DNA of 64,000 bases from Diplocarpon mali (lineage: Eukaryota; Ascomycota; Leotiomycetes; Helotiales; Drepanopezizaceae). Shown one piece after another: positions 1 to 11,310 of the stretch. The notes under the pieces were generated by a model, which was not told where the DNA came from, searched no databases, and worked only from the letters and a program-made list of their open reading frames with translations. Positions within the stretch are counted from its first letter, which is position 1. Each line of letters opens with the position of its first letter. The stretch covers positions 110,590-174,589 of the forward strand of contig JAENRP010000070.1 of the NCBI GenBank assembly GCA_024741835.1, given 5' to 3'. The translations under genes were made by a program, and so were the position numbers.

Positions 1-1464
1 CAATGGTGAGCCCGTTGAGTCCGATGATGATATTGAGTGGCGCATCCATAGCTGCAGCGGGTCATCTATCGATGTATCGATATCGGGTACCACTGATTTG
101 ACTGCATGGATACTAATTTCGGATCCATCCTGGGCTTTATTCTCCGAGGCATTTGCGGATGCGTACCAAACGTTGATAAGAGTCAGTCTATCTCTAGATA
201 TACCACGCCATGTGCGGACATCAAGAAGGCTCTCCGGGGTTGTCGGCTTGACGTCTTCACCATCTGATGGACGCCGGGATACCGGGCTTTCTGCAAGCTC
301 CTCATTTGCAACATATTTACACGATGAGCAACTGATTATATGATCCTCGCCCTTCGAAGTTGGGAAATGAAATTCGTGACTCAGATCTCCTCCTATATCG
401 CCAGAATCGGCCTCCGCAACTAGATATGGCAATTTAAGTTCATCAAAAAGGCAGGCATATATCTCCCGAACCTGATGATATGTCGCTAGGGCCAGAGATG
501 GGCTGTGATCAAAAGTGTAGAGGTCTTTCATGATGAACTCCCGGGAACGGAGAAGACCATGCCTAGGTCTCAACTCATCGCGGTACTTGCGAGCTTTGGT
601 AGGTCAGATACTGACAAGCCTATGGTAGTAGTTACTTACATATCTGGTACAGACGAACAGGAAGCATTTTGTATGATTCCACCGCGCTTGACACCAGTGA
701 GGTAATTTCCTCTTCGTGGGTTGGAGAAAGAAGATACTTCGCTTTTTTCCTATCAGAAAAGCGAAAAAGCTATGCCCAGTATTAGAGGCTAGTTCGACGT
801 ACAGAGGGAAGAGTATTACCTCAGCACCGGCTTTATCCAAGCGACTGCTTTTTGCCCATAGTTTTTCAGATGAAATCGAGGACAATGCTAGTTTTGAAGC
901 GCCTCCAATCGTCAGATTGATGGATGGGTGAAGAGAGACCAAGAGTACGTACCTAATTGAAACATATATTTATCAATGAGAGCTTCTAACTTATCTTGCA
1001 CTCTTCGGCCCAGTGGGAGCATATGGAAGATTCCTGAATGGGCCTAACAAATCAGAACGTAGTCTTCAGCACGTCAGGGAATTGCTAACCTGGCGAATAA
1101 AACCGGCTCGTATGAGCTTTGCGTGGGCATCTAGCCAATTTTAGCATAATTTGGAGGGATTGAATATCAGATTGTGTACCATCATGTGCTTTGGGCTCAA
1201 TCCCTCCGGTTGGGATCCATAGTCTTGACAATCTAGCTCGACCATCGACCTCCAACTGGTCAGATAACACTACCACTACCGCGTAAAAGAGCCAACGAAA
1301 AGACTCACGGTTGCTTCATGAGAAGAAACGCTTGCAACGTAGCGGACAGATGCGAAAGGGCTTTGAATTCGACAACATTCAATTGAGTGCGTGATCGATA
1401 TCGGAGAAAGTCTACAGCGGCCGACTCGAAGCAAGGCTCTAAAGGGAAAAGGGATGGGTGCCAT
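1..1464 (-). CDS. Mitochondrial prolyl-tRNA synthetase (5' part; runs off the left edge)
   Basis: Class II aminoacyl-tRNA synthetase charging tRNA-Pro in mitochondria. Exons read by eye on the minus strand: 1309-1464, 1180-1249, 1090-1130, 953-1043, 820-902, 640-769 and 593 to the edge; all introns are 46-59 bp GT-AG and phases agree. Exon 1 gives an Arg-rich start ([18 protein letters not shown]), as expected of a mitochondrial targeting peptide. The mature part shows bacterial-type ProRS motifs in order: [20 protein letters not shown] before PTHEEEIT (motif 2 region), [21 protein letters not shown] split across 500-593, [16 protein letters not shown], and [10 protein letters not shown] of the editing-domain region. 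The C-terminal anticodon-binding part lies outside the window. It is divergent from MAK21 across about 310 bp. The start at 1464 is chosen because it begins the targeting peptide. Confidence 0.9.
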
Positions 1465-1776
1465 CAAGGCGATACTTTAGAGGAAGCAAGACGCAATGGA
1501 TCTTGAAACTTCAGGGGACTTTCTCGAGCCAGAGCTTCTTAGAGCCGTAGCTTTTGCGCTGCTAGTCGCCGACGGTGCAACGCTGATGGTTGATATCTCA
1601 TAATTGATGAGAAGATATATAAATCACGCTTGGAGCCACTACTGTGATTGATATTCCCACCCTCGCTTGCGATAACCGATAAGACGCAGCTAGTGGAAAA
1701 AAAAATCGTTGTGCCCGCCTATCCTGTCACCAGGATCCAAGTACCTGCCAGGCCAGATCTTTGTACAATACTGATC

Positions 1777-4700
1777 ATGGCCCGAAAGACGAAAAAGCCT
1801 ACCAATGGAACTGGGGTGCCAACTACCAAGAGCGCTGAATTCGCTTCCTTCGATGAGCAAGCTTTGACTGCTCTGACTGAGAAGATTGAGAAGGAATTCG
1901 AGAAGACCAAGTCGGCAGAAGCATTGCAAGCTGACACCCCCAATGGCGGCCGCAAGCCTGAGAAATCGAACGGAAAATCGAAGGAAGGGAGGGATAAAGG
2001 CGCGAAAAGAAAATCAAAGGACTTGGAGCTTTCCCGAGGAACCAAGAGGGATGTGCATGGAAATGCAAAAGTTGGAGGCAAAGCTATAATGAATCAGAAA
2101 AAGCATGCTAAAGAAAATGGCGATGGAGGCAACCACGAAAGGGCTGTGCTTCTTGAGGAAATTCTGGCTTTAGGGGGTACTGAGGAAGATCTGGATCTCG
2201 TCTTGGATGCCGTTTCCGACGAGGAGGGTGAAGAGACGAGCCCTGGAAAGATCCCGGACAAAATATTCAAGAAGGAACTTGCAAAATTTGTTGCTGGGCT
2301 CGGAATTGAAGGCGGTAAAGAAGCGGATACAGGATTTGAATCTGAGGAAGAAGTCGATGGTGGCTGGGAGGAGGCCTCTGCATCTGCAGAAGAGGCCGAG
2401 GATATTCTGGAAGTGTCAGCAAAAAAGGCAAAATTGGCTATTCCCGAGGCTCAATCATCAAGTAATCCTAACCGCCTTGTTAGTATCGTTCCCGTACGAG
2501 CATCTGGTCTGACTGACTTTATTTAGATCTTTGAGGCACGTCCTGACTGGCATGCTGCGCCATTACCTGATCTTCCAATTCCTGATGTAGACAGCGCATC
2601 ACGGTACTCAGGGGCCATTACGAACTTGAAAGACTACGCCAAAGCGCTCCTTGACGTCGATAGCAATTTATATGCCTCAAAGCACCTTTCCTCGTCATCC
2701 TCGCACCGCTTTCTTTCGACAATCATGGCATCGGGTACCTTGTCAGACAAGGTTTCCGCGCTGACCTTAGTGGTCCAAGAATCTCCCGTCCATACTACCA
2801 AGTCATTTGAGAGTCTTTTGGCCCTGGCTAAGAAGAATAGCCGAGCGCAGGCTGTCACTGCACTGGGTGCCCTGAAAGATTTACTTGGAACAGGTGTTGT
2901 CCTGCCAGCTGATAGACGCCTCAGAACTTTCTCTACACAGCCAGGCCTTGTTGGTACATTGCAAGAAGCCGATATCTCGCATTGGACCTCTAACGAGAAG
3001 CTTCCAGGACGAATTTCCAAAGCTCACCTAATTTCTTGGGCGTACGAGGATTGGCTGAAAGATATCTACTTTGATATGATTAAAGTCTTGGAAGGCTGGT
3101 GCAATGACGAGGTTGACTTCGCACGATTACGGGCAGTAACATATACATACGAACTTCTGAAGGAGAAACCAGAGCAGGAGGCTAATCTTCTTCGACTGCT
3201 CGTCAACAAACTAGGAGACCCTGATAGAAAAATTGCATCTCGAACTTCATACTTACTTCTGCAGCTCCAAACATCTCACCCGCTGATGAAGCTGATAATT
3301 GTTCGTTCCATAGAGACCGAACTTCTTTTGCGTCCAGGACAAAGCTCTCATGCGAAATACTACGCCATCAATACGCTGAACCAGACGATATTGAGTGGCA
3401 AGGAGGAAGAAGTTGCTCAGAAACTCTTAAGCATCTATTTCGAGCTCTTTGTGACGCTTCTGAAGAAGCCAGATCAGAAGCAGCAAGTTGGAGCCTTTTT
3501 TAATCGAAAAGGCCAAGTGCAAGGCGGTGGAGCTCCTAAGGGCAAAAAGGCTAAAGCTAAGGCTACGAAAGAGGAAGAGGCAAAATTGACGAGCGAAGAA
3601 GTGAATCAGAAATTGATCTCAGCAGTTCTGACTGGGGTCAACCGTGCGTTCCCATTCTCGAAGTCAGATAATACAACGTAAGTATTTTCTAGTAAGTCTG
3701 AAGTGCGTCTACTGACTGTTTTCAGTCTCGAAAAGCATATGGACACTCTATTCAAGATAACACATTCCTCGAATTTCAACACGAGTATTCAGGCACTGAT
3801 GCTGATCGAGCAACTGTCTACCTCGAAGCATCTCGCAGTAGAAAGGTTTTACCGCACCCTCTACGAATCACTTCTCGACCCACGTCTCGTGACCTCCTCA
3901 AAGCACGCCCTGTATCTCAACCTCCTCTTCCGAGCACTAAGAGCAGACCTCAAAATCAAGCGCGTCAAAGCTTTCGTTAAAAGAATGCTCCAAGTCGTTA
4001 CCCTGCACCAGCCACCCTTCATCTGCGGTATTCTATTCCTAATACGCGAATTAGAAGCAACATTTCCCGGCTTGAAAACTATGCTTGACAACCCTGAGGA
4101 AGAAGAGGGGGCCGATGAGGAAGTCTTCCACGACGTTCCGGAAGATGGCGCCGAGCCCGACGTTCCAGTGAAAAGGATTGGCCCATCAACGGTCTACGAC
4201 GGCCGCAAGCGAGACCCGGAACACAGCAATGCGGACAAAAGCTGCCTGTGGGAACTAGTAATTTCTCCCGAACACTGTCCACGGTTTTTCTGTCGTTTAC
4301 TTACTGCGTTAACAGATTCCATTCCTAACCCACTTCCACCCCTCCGTTTCGCTCTTCGCCACCCGTCTCTTGGAAGGCGACAAAATGCCCCCCAAGCCCG
4401 ATCTCACATCCCATACTCTGACAAATTTCCTCGACCGCTTCGTCTACCGCAATGCCAAAGCCTCGGCTGGTGGCGCAAAAGGCGGATCTATCATGCAGCC
4501 CCTGTCCGGCGGCGACAGCAAAGGCATCTTGCTCTCTTCTCGCTCAGCAAATGGCGCGCAGCAGCAGTCTCTTAATACGGAAGCGTTCTGGCGTAAGAAA
4601 GTCGAGGATGTGGCTGTCGATGAAGTCTTCTTCCACAAGTACTTTAGCCAAATTGGGAAGGGCAAGCAAGGTTCTAAGAAGAAAGCGAAAAAGGCCGCGG

Positions 4701-5143
4701 GAGAAGACTTGGGCGACGAGGAGGATGAGGCGGAAGATGAAATATGGCAGGCGCTTGTAGATTCTCGGCCAGAAGTGGAGGGGAGAGATGATGATCTGGA
4801 GATGCTGGATCTGAACGAGTCGGATATGATGACTGATTCTGAGGACGATGTCGACATCGAGCCTGACGGCGACAATGGCGTCATCCTGGACGCAACGGAT
4901 TCCGACGAAGAGGTCTCTGACGAGGGAGACGAAGATGGAGTGGCGAGTGGGAGCGATAAGGACTCTGATATCGATGAGTTGTTCGCCAAGGAGCTGCAAT
5001 CGACGTCTGGAGAGAAGGATGGCAAGGACAAGGCGGGCAAGACGAGCAGACAGAGGAAGAAGAAGTTCAAGAGCATGCCTACGTTTGCATCAGTTGAAGA
5101 TTATGCAGAGATGCTGGATAACGATGAGGATGAGGATTTGTAG
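1777..5143 (+). CDS. MAK21: Ribosome biogenesis protein Mak21/Noc1 (CBF/Mak21 family)
   Basis: Nucleolar factor for 60S pre-ribosome assembly and export; in yeast it acts as a Noc1-Noc2 complex. Exons are 1777-2478, 2527-3677, 3726-4257 and 4316-5143, separated by 48-58 bp GT-AG introns with consistent phases, giving 1070 residues (yeast Mak21 is about 1025). The N-terminus is Lys/Glu-rich. The middle is an alpha-helical repeat region including NLKDYAKALLDVDSNLYASK. The CBF/Mak21 signature lies near residues 775-815, with YDGRKRDPEHSNADKSCLWEL spanning the end of exon 3 and a PFLTHFHPSVSLFA stretch opening exon 4. The C-terminus is strongly acidic (runs of D/E) with a basic patch, typical of nucleolar proteins. 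The start at 1777 (MARKTKKP) is preferred; an in-frame extension upstream looks non-coding. Confidence 0.93.
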
Positions 5144-5334
5144 ACGGTCACGTGGGACAACTTTCTTTCCACGAACTCTAATAGTTATATCTGGTTCAGT
5201 GGTTTAGGGAAATCATATTCCGATAATTTAAAGATCCAGGGCATTTATGATGGTACCCCGGTTCCCACGCGCCTCCCGAAGCCCAGGTGCCCACACTCCC
5301 GACCCATCCGAACCCCGAGTCCCCAAGCAAACGC

Positions 5335-6112
5335 CTACGTATCAAACCACTCTAGCGGATCCTTCAGCGAGAATATAGCCCGGTAGACTCTATCGCCGTC
5401 CGGCTTCTCGACTTCCTCGGTATGGATACTATGTAGCTGTGCCGAGGATGCGTCGCCGGGGATGAAGGCGCGGAAGTGGAAGTACTTGTCGCTCGCCCTG
5501 GTAACCCGTTGTCAGCTTCCTTCTCCGCACAGGCATCTCTGTAATGGAGAGGGGAGGGGGAAATGGGAAGCGAGAATTGAAGAGAGGAAATGAAAACAGA
5601 GACGGGAAGGGCAGGAGGAGATCAATACTGACTTCTCCGGATACGAATGCGATGGATCGGATTCCGGCAGCAGGACCTTCCCGAAGAGGTGCAATCCATA
5701 GGCAGAGCTTGCGACACGGACTTCTTTCAAGTCGTCGGCTGCGAAGAGTACATCAGCACCGTGCCTTTCGCGAGCTCGGCTAGGCCGGGGGGCTGGCATT
5801 GGCGAGGGGATAGGAGCGGAGGACCTACAGGAGAATGTGGTGAGTTGCTTGTCGGAGAGGTTCTTGACGGCTGCAAAGTACTCTGGCTCGTGCTCTGTGG
5901 TTGGCAATGTTAGCATGGTCCCGTCGCTTGCGTGGTTGTGAGGAGAGGATGGTGGAGGTGGTGGGGGGAGGAAGGGGGGACGTACTGGTCATTTCATGGC
6001 GCATATGTTGTAATTTGGCCTTGAGCTCTACCTCGATCTCGTTGAATGCCTTGATGGACTCCTCTTTGGGGGGGTGCGCTCGGCCCAGGGTGACAGTGTC
6101 GGCGGTTGCCAT
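5335..6112 (-). CDS. Small conserved-looking protein of unknown function (153 aa)
   Basis: Four exons on the minus strand (5986-6112, 5829-5894, 5633-5738, 5335-5497) with GT-AG introns and agreeing phases; total 462 nt. The product has a charged amphipathic N-terminal helix (EIEVELKAKLQHMRHEM), a mid region KEVRVASSAYGLHLFGKV, and KASDKYFHFRAFIPGD followed by SIHTEEVEKPDGDRVYRAI near the C-terminus. No signal peptide or membrane segment is seen. The order of helix, strand pair and a YFHFRAF strand is loosely reminiscent of stefin/cystatin folds, but the QxVxG inhibitor motif is absent, so I do not assign that function. Upstream lies a long spacer shared with the divergent thioesterase gene. 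Confidence 0.65.
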
Positions 6113-7217
6113 TTTGCGATGCTGGGTTTGAGGTGTTGGCGGGGTGTCTTTGATGTGATATTGCTGCGCTTTGTGTGTTTTAGTAATGGAGACTAACGTG
6201 CCCCTACTGCTGCGAGGTTGCTACAACGATCAAAGAAAACTGCGGTGAATGGATAAGCAGCGAAGTGATGGACCATGGTGGGAGACAGGTTGTTTATATA
6301 CAGCCGTCTGAGCAGTGTAGCCATGTGTTAGAGCGGGGGGAGGGCGGCTGTATGATCTGCTCACTGTGCGTTTGAAGCTCTGTGCTTGTTTATTGGGTCA
6401 TACTGCAAGTGTGTGCATCGCAGCCTTCCTTACTGTTCAGTTCCTTGAATACCCCACTATAGCTACGCGGAATACGGCATGATAGCAGCAAGCACGCGGT
6501 AAAATTCTACCTTGGCATACTTGATGCGTCTACTCGATGTAAACTTTGCCTGGCGATCATGAAGTGTGGCCGACTGTTGGTGAAAGTGCTACAGTCGGCT
6601 GGGGATTGAGAAATGGTTTCATAGAGACCCCTGATCCCGGGGCAAGGATGCTTGGATGACGTCGTTGCAGCCTGGAGGAGTATAGGATGGGAGGCAGGGC
6701 AAGCAACAAGTGAACCTTGCTGGACGTGTGTGGCCACCCTCAGGCTCCCGGTGATATCGAGACAAATTAGAGGAAACGCCAGGAAAGTCAACAAAGGATT
6801 CGGGTTGCGTAGACACCTAAGATATCTTGGAGAGGAAAAGGGGTAAGCCAGATTTAGCGAGCGTGAGCCGAGCCGAGCCGAGCCGAGCCATGCGGGGGTC
6901 GGCTCGGAATCGGTAGAGATATCTACTATTAGAACCTGGGCAATAGGCAAGGAGATTGTAGAACTGCCCGAGATAGTGCAGTAGAATGTAGATATATCTT
7001 TTTATCTGTTGTGCGTAATACTTTCTTATTGTGGTTCATGGGCATCAAAAGCGCTGATCTTTTTCTCAGCCTCGTATCTCCGAGATTGTCATATCTGTAC
7101 CTCGGTAGGCGCATCAATCCTTCGATTGAATTCTCCTCTGCGACCCACGCCCAGCACAAGCACCTATTAGCATGATCTACCCATCGACGGCCGTCGACAA
7201 CTAGACACATCGTTCCG
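6113..7217. other. Divergent intergenic region with a GAGCC microsatellite
   Basis: About 1.1 kb between two divergent genes. It contains a short AGCCG tandem repeat at about 6865-6889. Frames of 60-150 codons on both strands show no recognisable family, no splice-consistent structure and no homogeneous composition, so I call no gene here. Confidence 0.5.
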
Positions 7218-8210
7218 ATGTCCTTAGCAGGCAAATATCTATCCAAGCCCATTATGCGGGCTCGATTGAATTGGACGCAGGCGCGTGCCTTTCCCTTCCA
7301 TCAGCCCAAGACGTTCAGTGTGAGCCATTGCTTGAGAACTGCGCACGGTCTGAATTTCCCCATCACGAATAGACAAGAGGATGCCTGTAGAAGCCACATA
7401 GCTAACGGTAACTAGCAGCCCTTCCCCCGCCGCCCAAAAAACCACTCTTCAGACGCGCCTTAAACGTCTTCGCAATCGCAGTCCTCTCTACCTTCACCGG
7501 CTTCATTATGACCTCCGCGCCCGTCATGTCCGCCGTCGATGGCTACCTGAACCCACCCACCGACGAAGAGACTCTCACCATGTTCCACCCCCCCGATGCC
7601 GCCGCGCAGGAAGTTGAGGATTTTATCGCTTCCCACCCTCTCGCCGTCGAGTTACGCTCCAAACCCGAGTATACGGAATCACGACCGCACTTGAAAGTCC
7701 CCGAAGCGCAGCGTAGCCACAGCTTGACGGCCGGCACGCTGATGGGCTCGGGCAAGGTCGTTGTGCCGCCGTTTGTGTGGAGCGAGAAGGGCGGGAAGTC
7801 GCTGGTGTCAATATCATATCTGGGTGGAGATCTGTGCGGTCATCCGGGGCTGGTGCACGGCGGTATGCTTGCGACGATGCTGGACGAAGGGTTGGCGAGG
7901 TGTTGCTTCGCGGCCCTGCCGAACAAGGTGGGCATGACGGCGAACTTGAATATCAATTACAGGTCGCCGGCGCAGGCGGGGAAGTTCGTCGTGCTGCGGG
8001 CGAAGACGACGAAGGTTGAGGGGCGCAAGGCGTGGGTGGAGGGTCACATTGAGACGTTGGTAGGTGAGGGTGAGACGCCGGTTGTGATCGCCGAGGCGTC
8101 GGCATTGTTTATTGAGCCCAAACAGGCTGCGGTACGTTTTGATGCTGTGGACTTGGTGATCTTTGCTAATTCCTGGGTAGTCGATGGCGAGGGTGTATCC
8201 TGTGCAATAG
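7218..8210 (+). CDS. Mitochondrial HotDog-fold thioesterase family protein
   Basis: Predicted acyl-CoA thioesterase-like protein of the PaaI/THEM4-type HotDog superfamily. Exons are 7218-7317, 7419-8131 and 8181-8210 (introns 101 and 49 bp; phases 1 and 0), giving 280 residues. The first exon supplies a basic, Ser-containing presequence (MSLAGKYLSKPIMRAR), followed by Pro-rich sequence and a hydrophobic segment (NVFAIAVLSTFTGFIM) that could anchor the protein in the inner mitochondrial membrane. The catalytic-type motif HGGMLATMLDEGLARC is at 7855-7902, with NLNINYRSPA and a VEG-GRKAWVEGHIE strand after it. The last exon encodes only nine residues and was placed because GT-AG splicing keeps frame and ends the protein as in relatives. 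Substrate is unknown. Confidence 0.85.
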
Positions 8211-8350
8211 CATTACGTACGGGACTGTTTTAAACCTGAGTGTATTGACGGGGAGCTAGGGGTCATTAGAAGCAGCTCAGGCTCTTTGTAAGTTCCAATA
8301 GTTCATAGAAGCCTCTTCAATGAGTGCGTAGAGGCGCAATGCGCGAATAT

Positions 8351-8402
8351 AGACTCCATAGAGGCTCCATAGAGGCTCCATAGAGGCTCCATAGAGGCTC
8401 CA
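8351..8402. repeat. 11-bp tandem repeat (GAGGCTCCATA)
   Basis: Four to five near-perfect copies of GAGGCTCCATA lie about 140 bp downstream of the thioesterase stop codon. Likely a neutral minisatellite. Confidence 0.9.
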
Positions 8403-8593
8403 TGAGGACAGAATTCTCCCACTCGTCTACCATTTCTCTGGCACCATTTCGCCAGCTAACTCTCACCATGCTACTTCTCCTTGGCTCTCTCGCCTCCCCC
8501 CTCCTGTCCTCCTTTTCTTTCTCCAAATCTTACGAGTTGACATCGCAACCTCCGAGCATCCATTTCAATGGAAAAACACAGAAATTGCGTGCT

Positions 8594-8601
8594 TCACGTG
8601 A
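8594..8601. promoter_or_regulatory. TCACGTGA palindrome upstream of MET14 (Cbf1/Met4-type site)
   Basis: Perfect palindrome TCACGTGA about 190 bp upstream of the MET14 start. In yeast, TCACGTG is bound by Cbf1 with Met4/Met28 and activates sulfate-assimilation genes including MET14. The position and exact match are seen; regulation in this organism is inferred. Confidence 0.5.
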
Positions 8602-8791
8602 TATAGTGGGGTTCACTAGATCGTCAAGCATCAGTAAGTCTTCGACTTTCGTACGCTTCTCGACAGTCAGCCCGAAGCCCGTCCCTTTGACTCCTCCCAT
8701 CTTCTCCTTCTCCTTCTCCCTCCCTCTCTTAATCCAATTGTTTTTCAGAAAAGCAAATCTCGCATCCCCAAAGCACCTCCAAAACAGCACC

Positions 8792-9750
8792 ATGGCAACG
8801 TACGTCCCTCTACCTATCTGTATTACCTACCCCGCCATCAACACCACCCCGCCGACCCCCCTCCAGAAAAAAAAAAAAAAAAAAAAACTCCCCCTTCTAA
8901 TCACCACCAACCAGCAATATAACCTGGCATCCCTCCCTCTCCCGCTCGGAGCGCAACGTCCTGCGCAAGCAGAGCGGCCTCACCGTCTGGTTCACTGGGC
9001 TCTCGGCGTCGGGTAAGTCGACCGTCGCGACGGCCCTCGAGCAGCACCTCCTGCACCTGGGGCTCGCAGCGTACAGGCTGGACGGCGACAATGTGCGCTT
9101 CGGGCTGAATAAGGACCTGGGGTTCAGCGAGAAGGATCGGAATGAGAATATCAGGCGGATTGCTGAGGTGTGTTTATTCTCTTTTTCTATTTCTATTTCT
9201 ATTTCTTTTCATTCCCTTCCAGTTGTTTTTATTATTTACTTGGTGTGTGGGTGTGTTGTCTCTTTGGGAGGACATCATGCTTTTATCTTGATATTTTGGT
9301 TTCCATATTTTTGTTTTTGTTAGAGCATTTACATTTTCTCCACATGGAGAGCCGTAGCGCGGCACGAGACTAAAAAGGATAAACAACAAAAAGGTCGCGA
9401 AACTCTTCGCGGACTCCTCGACCATCGCCCTCACCTCCTTCATCTCGCCGTACATCGCCGACCGCAAGGTCGCCCGAGACCTGCACGCCGCCCCTTCCTC
9501 TGCCAACGACGCCGCCATTCCGTTCATCGAGGTCTTCGTCGATATCCCCGTCGAGGTCGCCGAGCAGCGCGACCCGAAGGGTCTGTATAAGAAAGCGCGG
9601 GCGGGTGAGATCCCGAACTTCACAGGGATATCGGCGCCCTATGAAGAGCCTGTGAACCCGGAGATCACCATTAGGACCGATCAGCTGAGCGTGGAGGAGT
9701 GTGTGGTGAAGATTGTGGATTATCTGAAGGAGAAGAAGCTGCTGCCGTAG
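8792..9750 (+). CDS. MET14: Adenylyl-sulfate kinase (APS kinase)
   Basis: Phosphorylates adenosine 5'-phosphosulfate to PAPS with ATP, the second step of sulfate assimilation. Exons are 8792-8799 (only MAT plus two bases), 8915-9167 and 9394-9750; introns of 115 and 226 bp; 205 residues against 202 in yeast. Motifs are TNITWHPS, the P-loop GLSASGKST at residues 31-39, [17 protein letters not shown] at 58-74, [10 protein letters not shown] at 102-111, [14 protein letters not shown] and FTGISAPYE. No ATP-sulfurylase domain is fused. Intron 1 ends with a run of about 17 A. The gene is tail-to-tail with VMA5, 157 bp apart. The very short first exon is typical of this family in filamentous fungi. 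Confidence 0.95.
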
Positions 9751-9907
9751 TCGGGAGGCTATGAGTGAGTGTATAGTGTACGCGAAATGTGGATAAGCGT
9801 TGATTTGGATCTCCGTGTGGGATCTCGATACAGTATTACAACGCTCCCTAAGCACCAATCTTTGGTCATGTTTTGTTTACCCTTGCCTTACCCCCTCCCC
9901 CACGAAT

Positions 9908-11310
9908 CTATACAATCTCAAAATTGTAATAAACATAGGCCGAGTACTCGCTACCTTCACCGCCGTGCCCAGCAACGCCAGCTGCTGCCATTTCTGATGA
10001 GAGCGCCGAGTCGTCTTTTGTAATCTTGCCCTTCTTGTCCCGACCAAATGCATTGCCTCCCAGGTACGAGTAGGCCGAGTCTAATGCAATTTTTGCCTTC
10101 TTGGCTGCTTTTGGGTTTCCCTATTCATCAATCAGTTACTAATTTTGGATGAATAAACGGTTGTCGGGGGCAATACCTTAATCAATCCGCAAACATAATC
10201 CAGAGGCAATCCATAACGTAACACCGTCTCGACAAAGACCCGGAGCGTAAGAACATGGATCCAGATCATCACGCTTTCGCTCCATCCCGTCCGTCCCAGA
10301 CGCAGCGCTTCACCCCACACCTTGCGCTCATCTCTGCTCGTTTTCTCAATCTCCTTGCGCTCTTCCTCCTTTCCGCCTTCGATGTACTTGTAGTCCCGCG
10401 GCGTCCACTTCATCTCCCGGCACTTGTGTTGGAACTCTGCGCTGAACTTCTTGAACGTCGTAACTGCGAATAGCGTAAACTCGTCATCCTTGGTGATCTC
10501 GATTGACGAGCGGGGGACTACCATCGGCGACAAGGTCTCGTAGCTTTTGAGGAACTCCTTCCTGGAATTATTGGGAACTACAACGAGGTGTGTTTCGAGG
10601 TATTCGGAGTCTTGGACCAGGAGCTTCGGGTCGACAACTGGAGTGAGCGATTTTGTAGAAAGGTTGCCACTGTCAAAAATTTAGTAGATCTCCATGCTAT
10701 AAATCTTTAGAGACCCACGTCTGTTTCCTTTGCAGGCCTGTGAGGTTTGTTTTGACTGAAGAGTACTGTGTGTATTTGCTCTTGACATCGCTGTCAATAC
10801 TGGCAAGTTCCTACAATGAAATCAGTTTCTCCCTTTCTTCCACGCAAACATTTGCAAGCACCTTCTGCAGCGAGTCGATAAGCTCTGCTAATGGCTTGTC
10901 TGCGCGATACTTGACTTTGTTCCAATTGAAGGACCGCAGATACTGCTCCACGGGCTCTATCCAGACCCATTAGCCGCTTTCCCATTCTCAACAAAACCTC
11001 GAAGCCTACTATCGTTGACCGTCTTCTGCTGAGCAATCTTCTCATCATCTCCCTCCAGCAGATTCCGCAACGAATCGCCTACTTTAGCTACCACAGCTTC
11101 GCACACGCTGTCCAGCTTTGCCAGGTCATCTGCTTGCTGCACTAACGCATCAAGCGTTCCAATCTTGAACTCTGGAATCTTGAAGGGAACAGCGGCGACA
11201 CCGTCCCCGCTCGAGATGGTCGATTTCAGCGCGTTGAAGGCTTCCTCTTTGTCGCCCGATGGTGAGATATTGGTGGGTAGCGATACCAGCATATACGTGA
11301 GGCTCGACAT
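9908..11310 (-). CDS. VMA5: V-type H+-ATPase subunit C
   Basis: Peripheral V1 subunit C that links V1 to Vo and controls assembly of the vacuolar proton pump. Exons (minus): 11010-11310, 10862-10956, 10719-10810, 10177-10669, 9908-10120; introns of 49-56 bp; 397 residues against 392 in yeast. Recognisable stretches are an N-terminal MSSLTYMLVSLP, GDSLRNLLEGDDEK, EQYLRSFNWNKVKYRADKPL, the globular central block with KKFSAEFQHKCREMKW, WIHVLTLRVFVETVLRYGLP, and a C-terminal YSAYVYYNFEIV. The donor of intron 2 is GTGCTT, weaker than the others, and was chosen because it restores the conserved LQK-ELASID junction. Confidence 0.95.
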
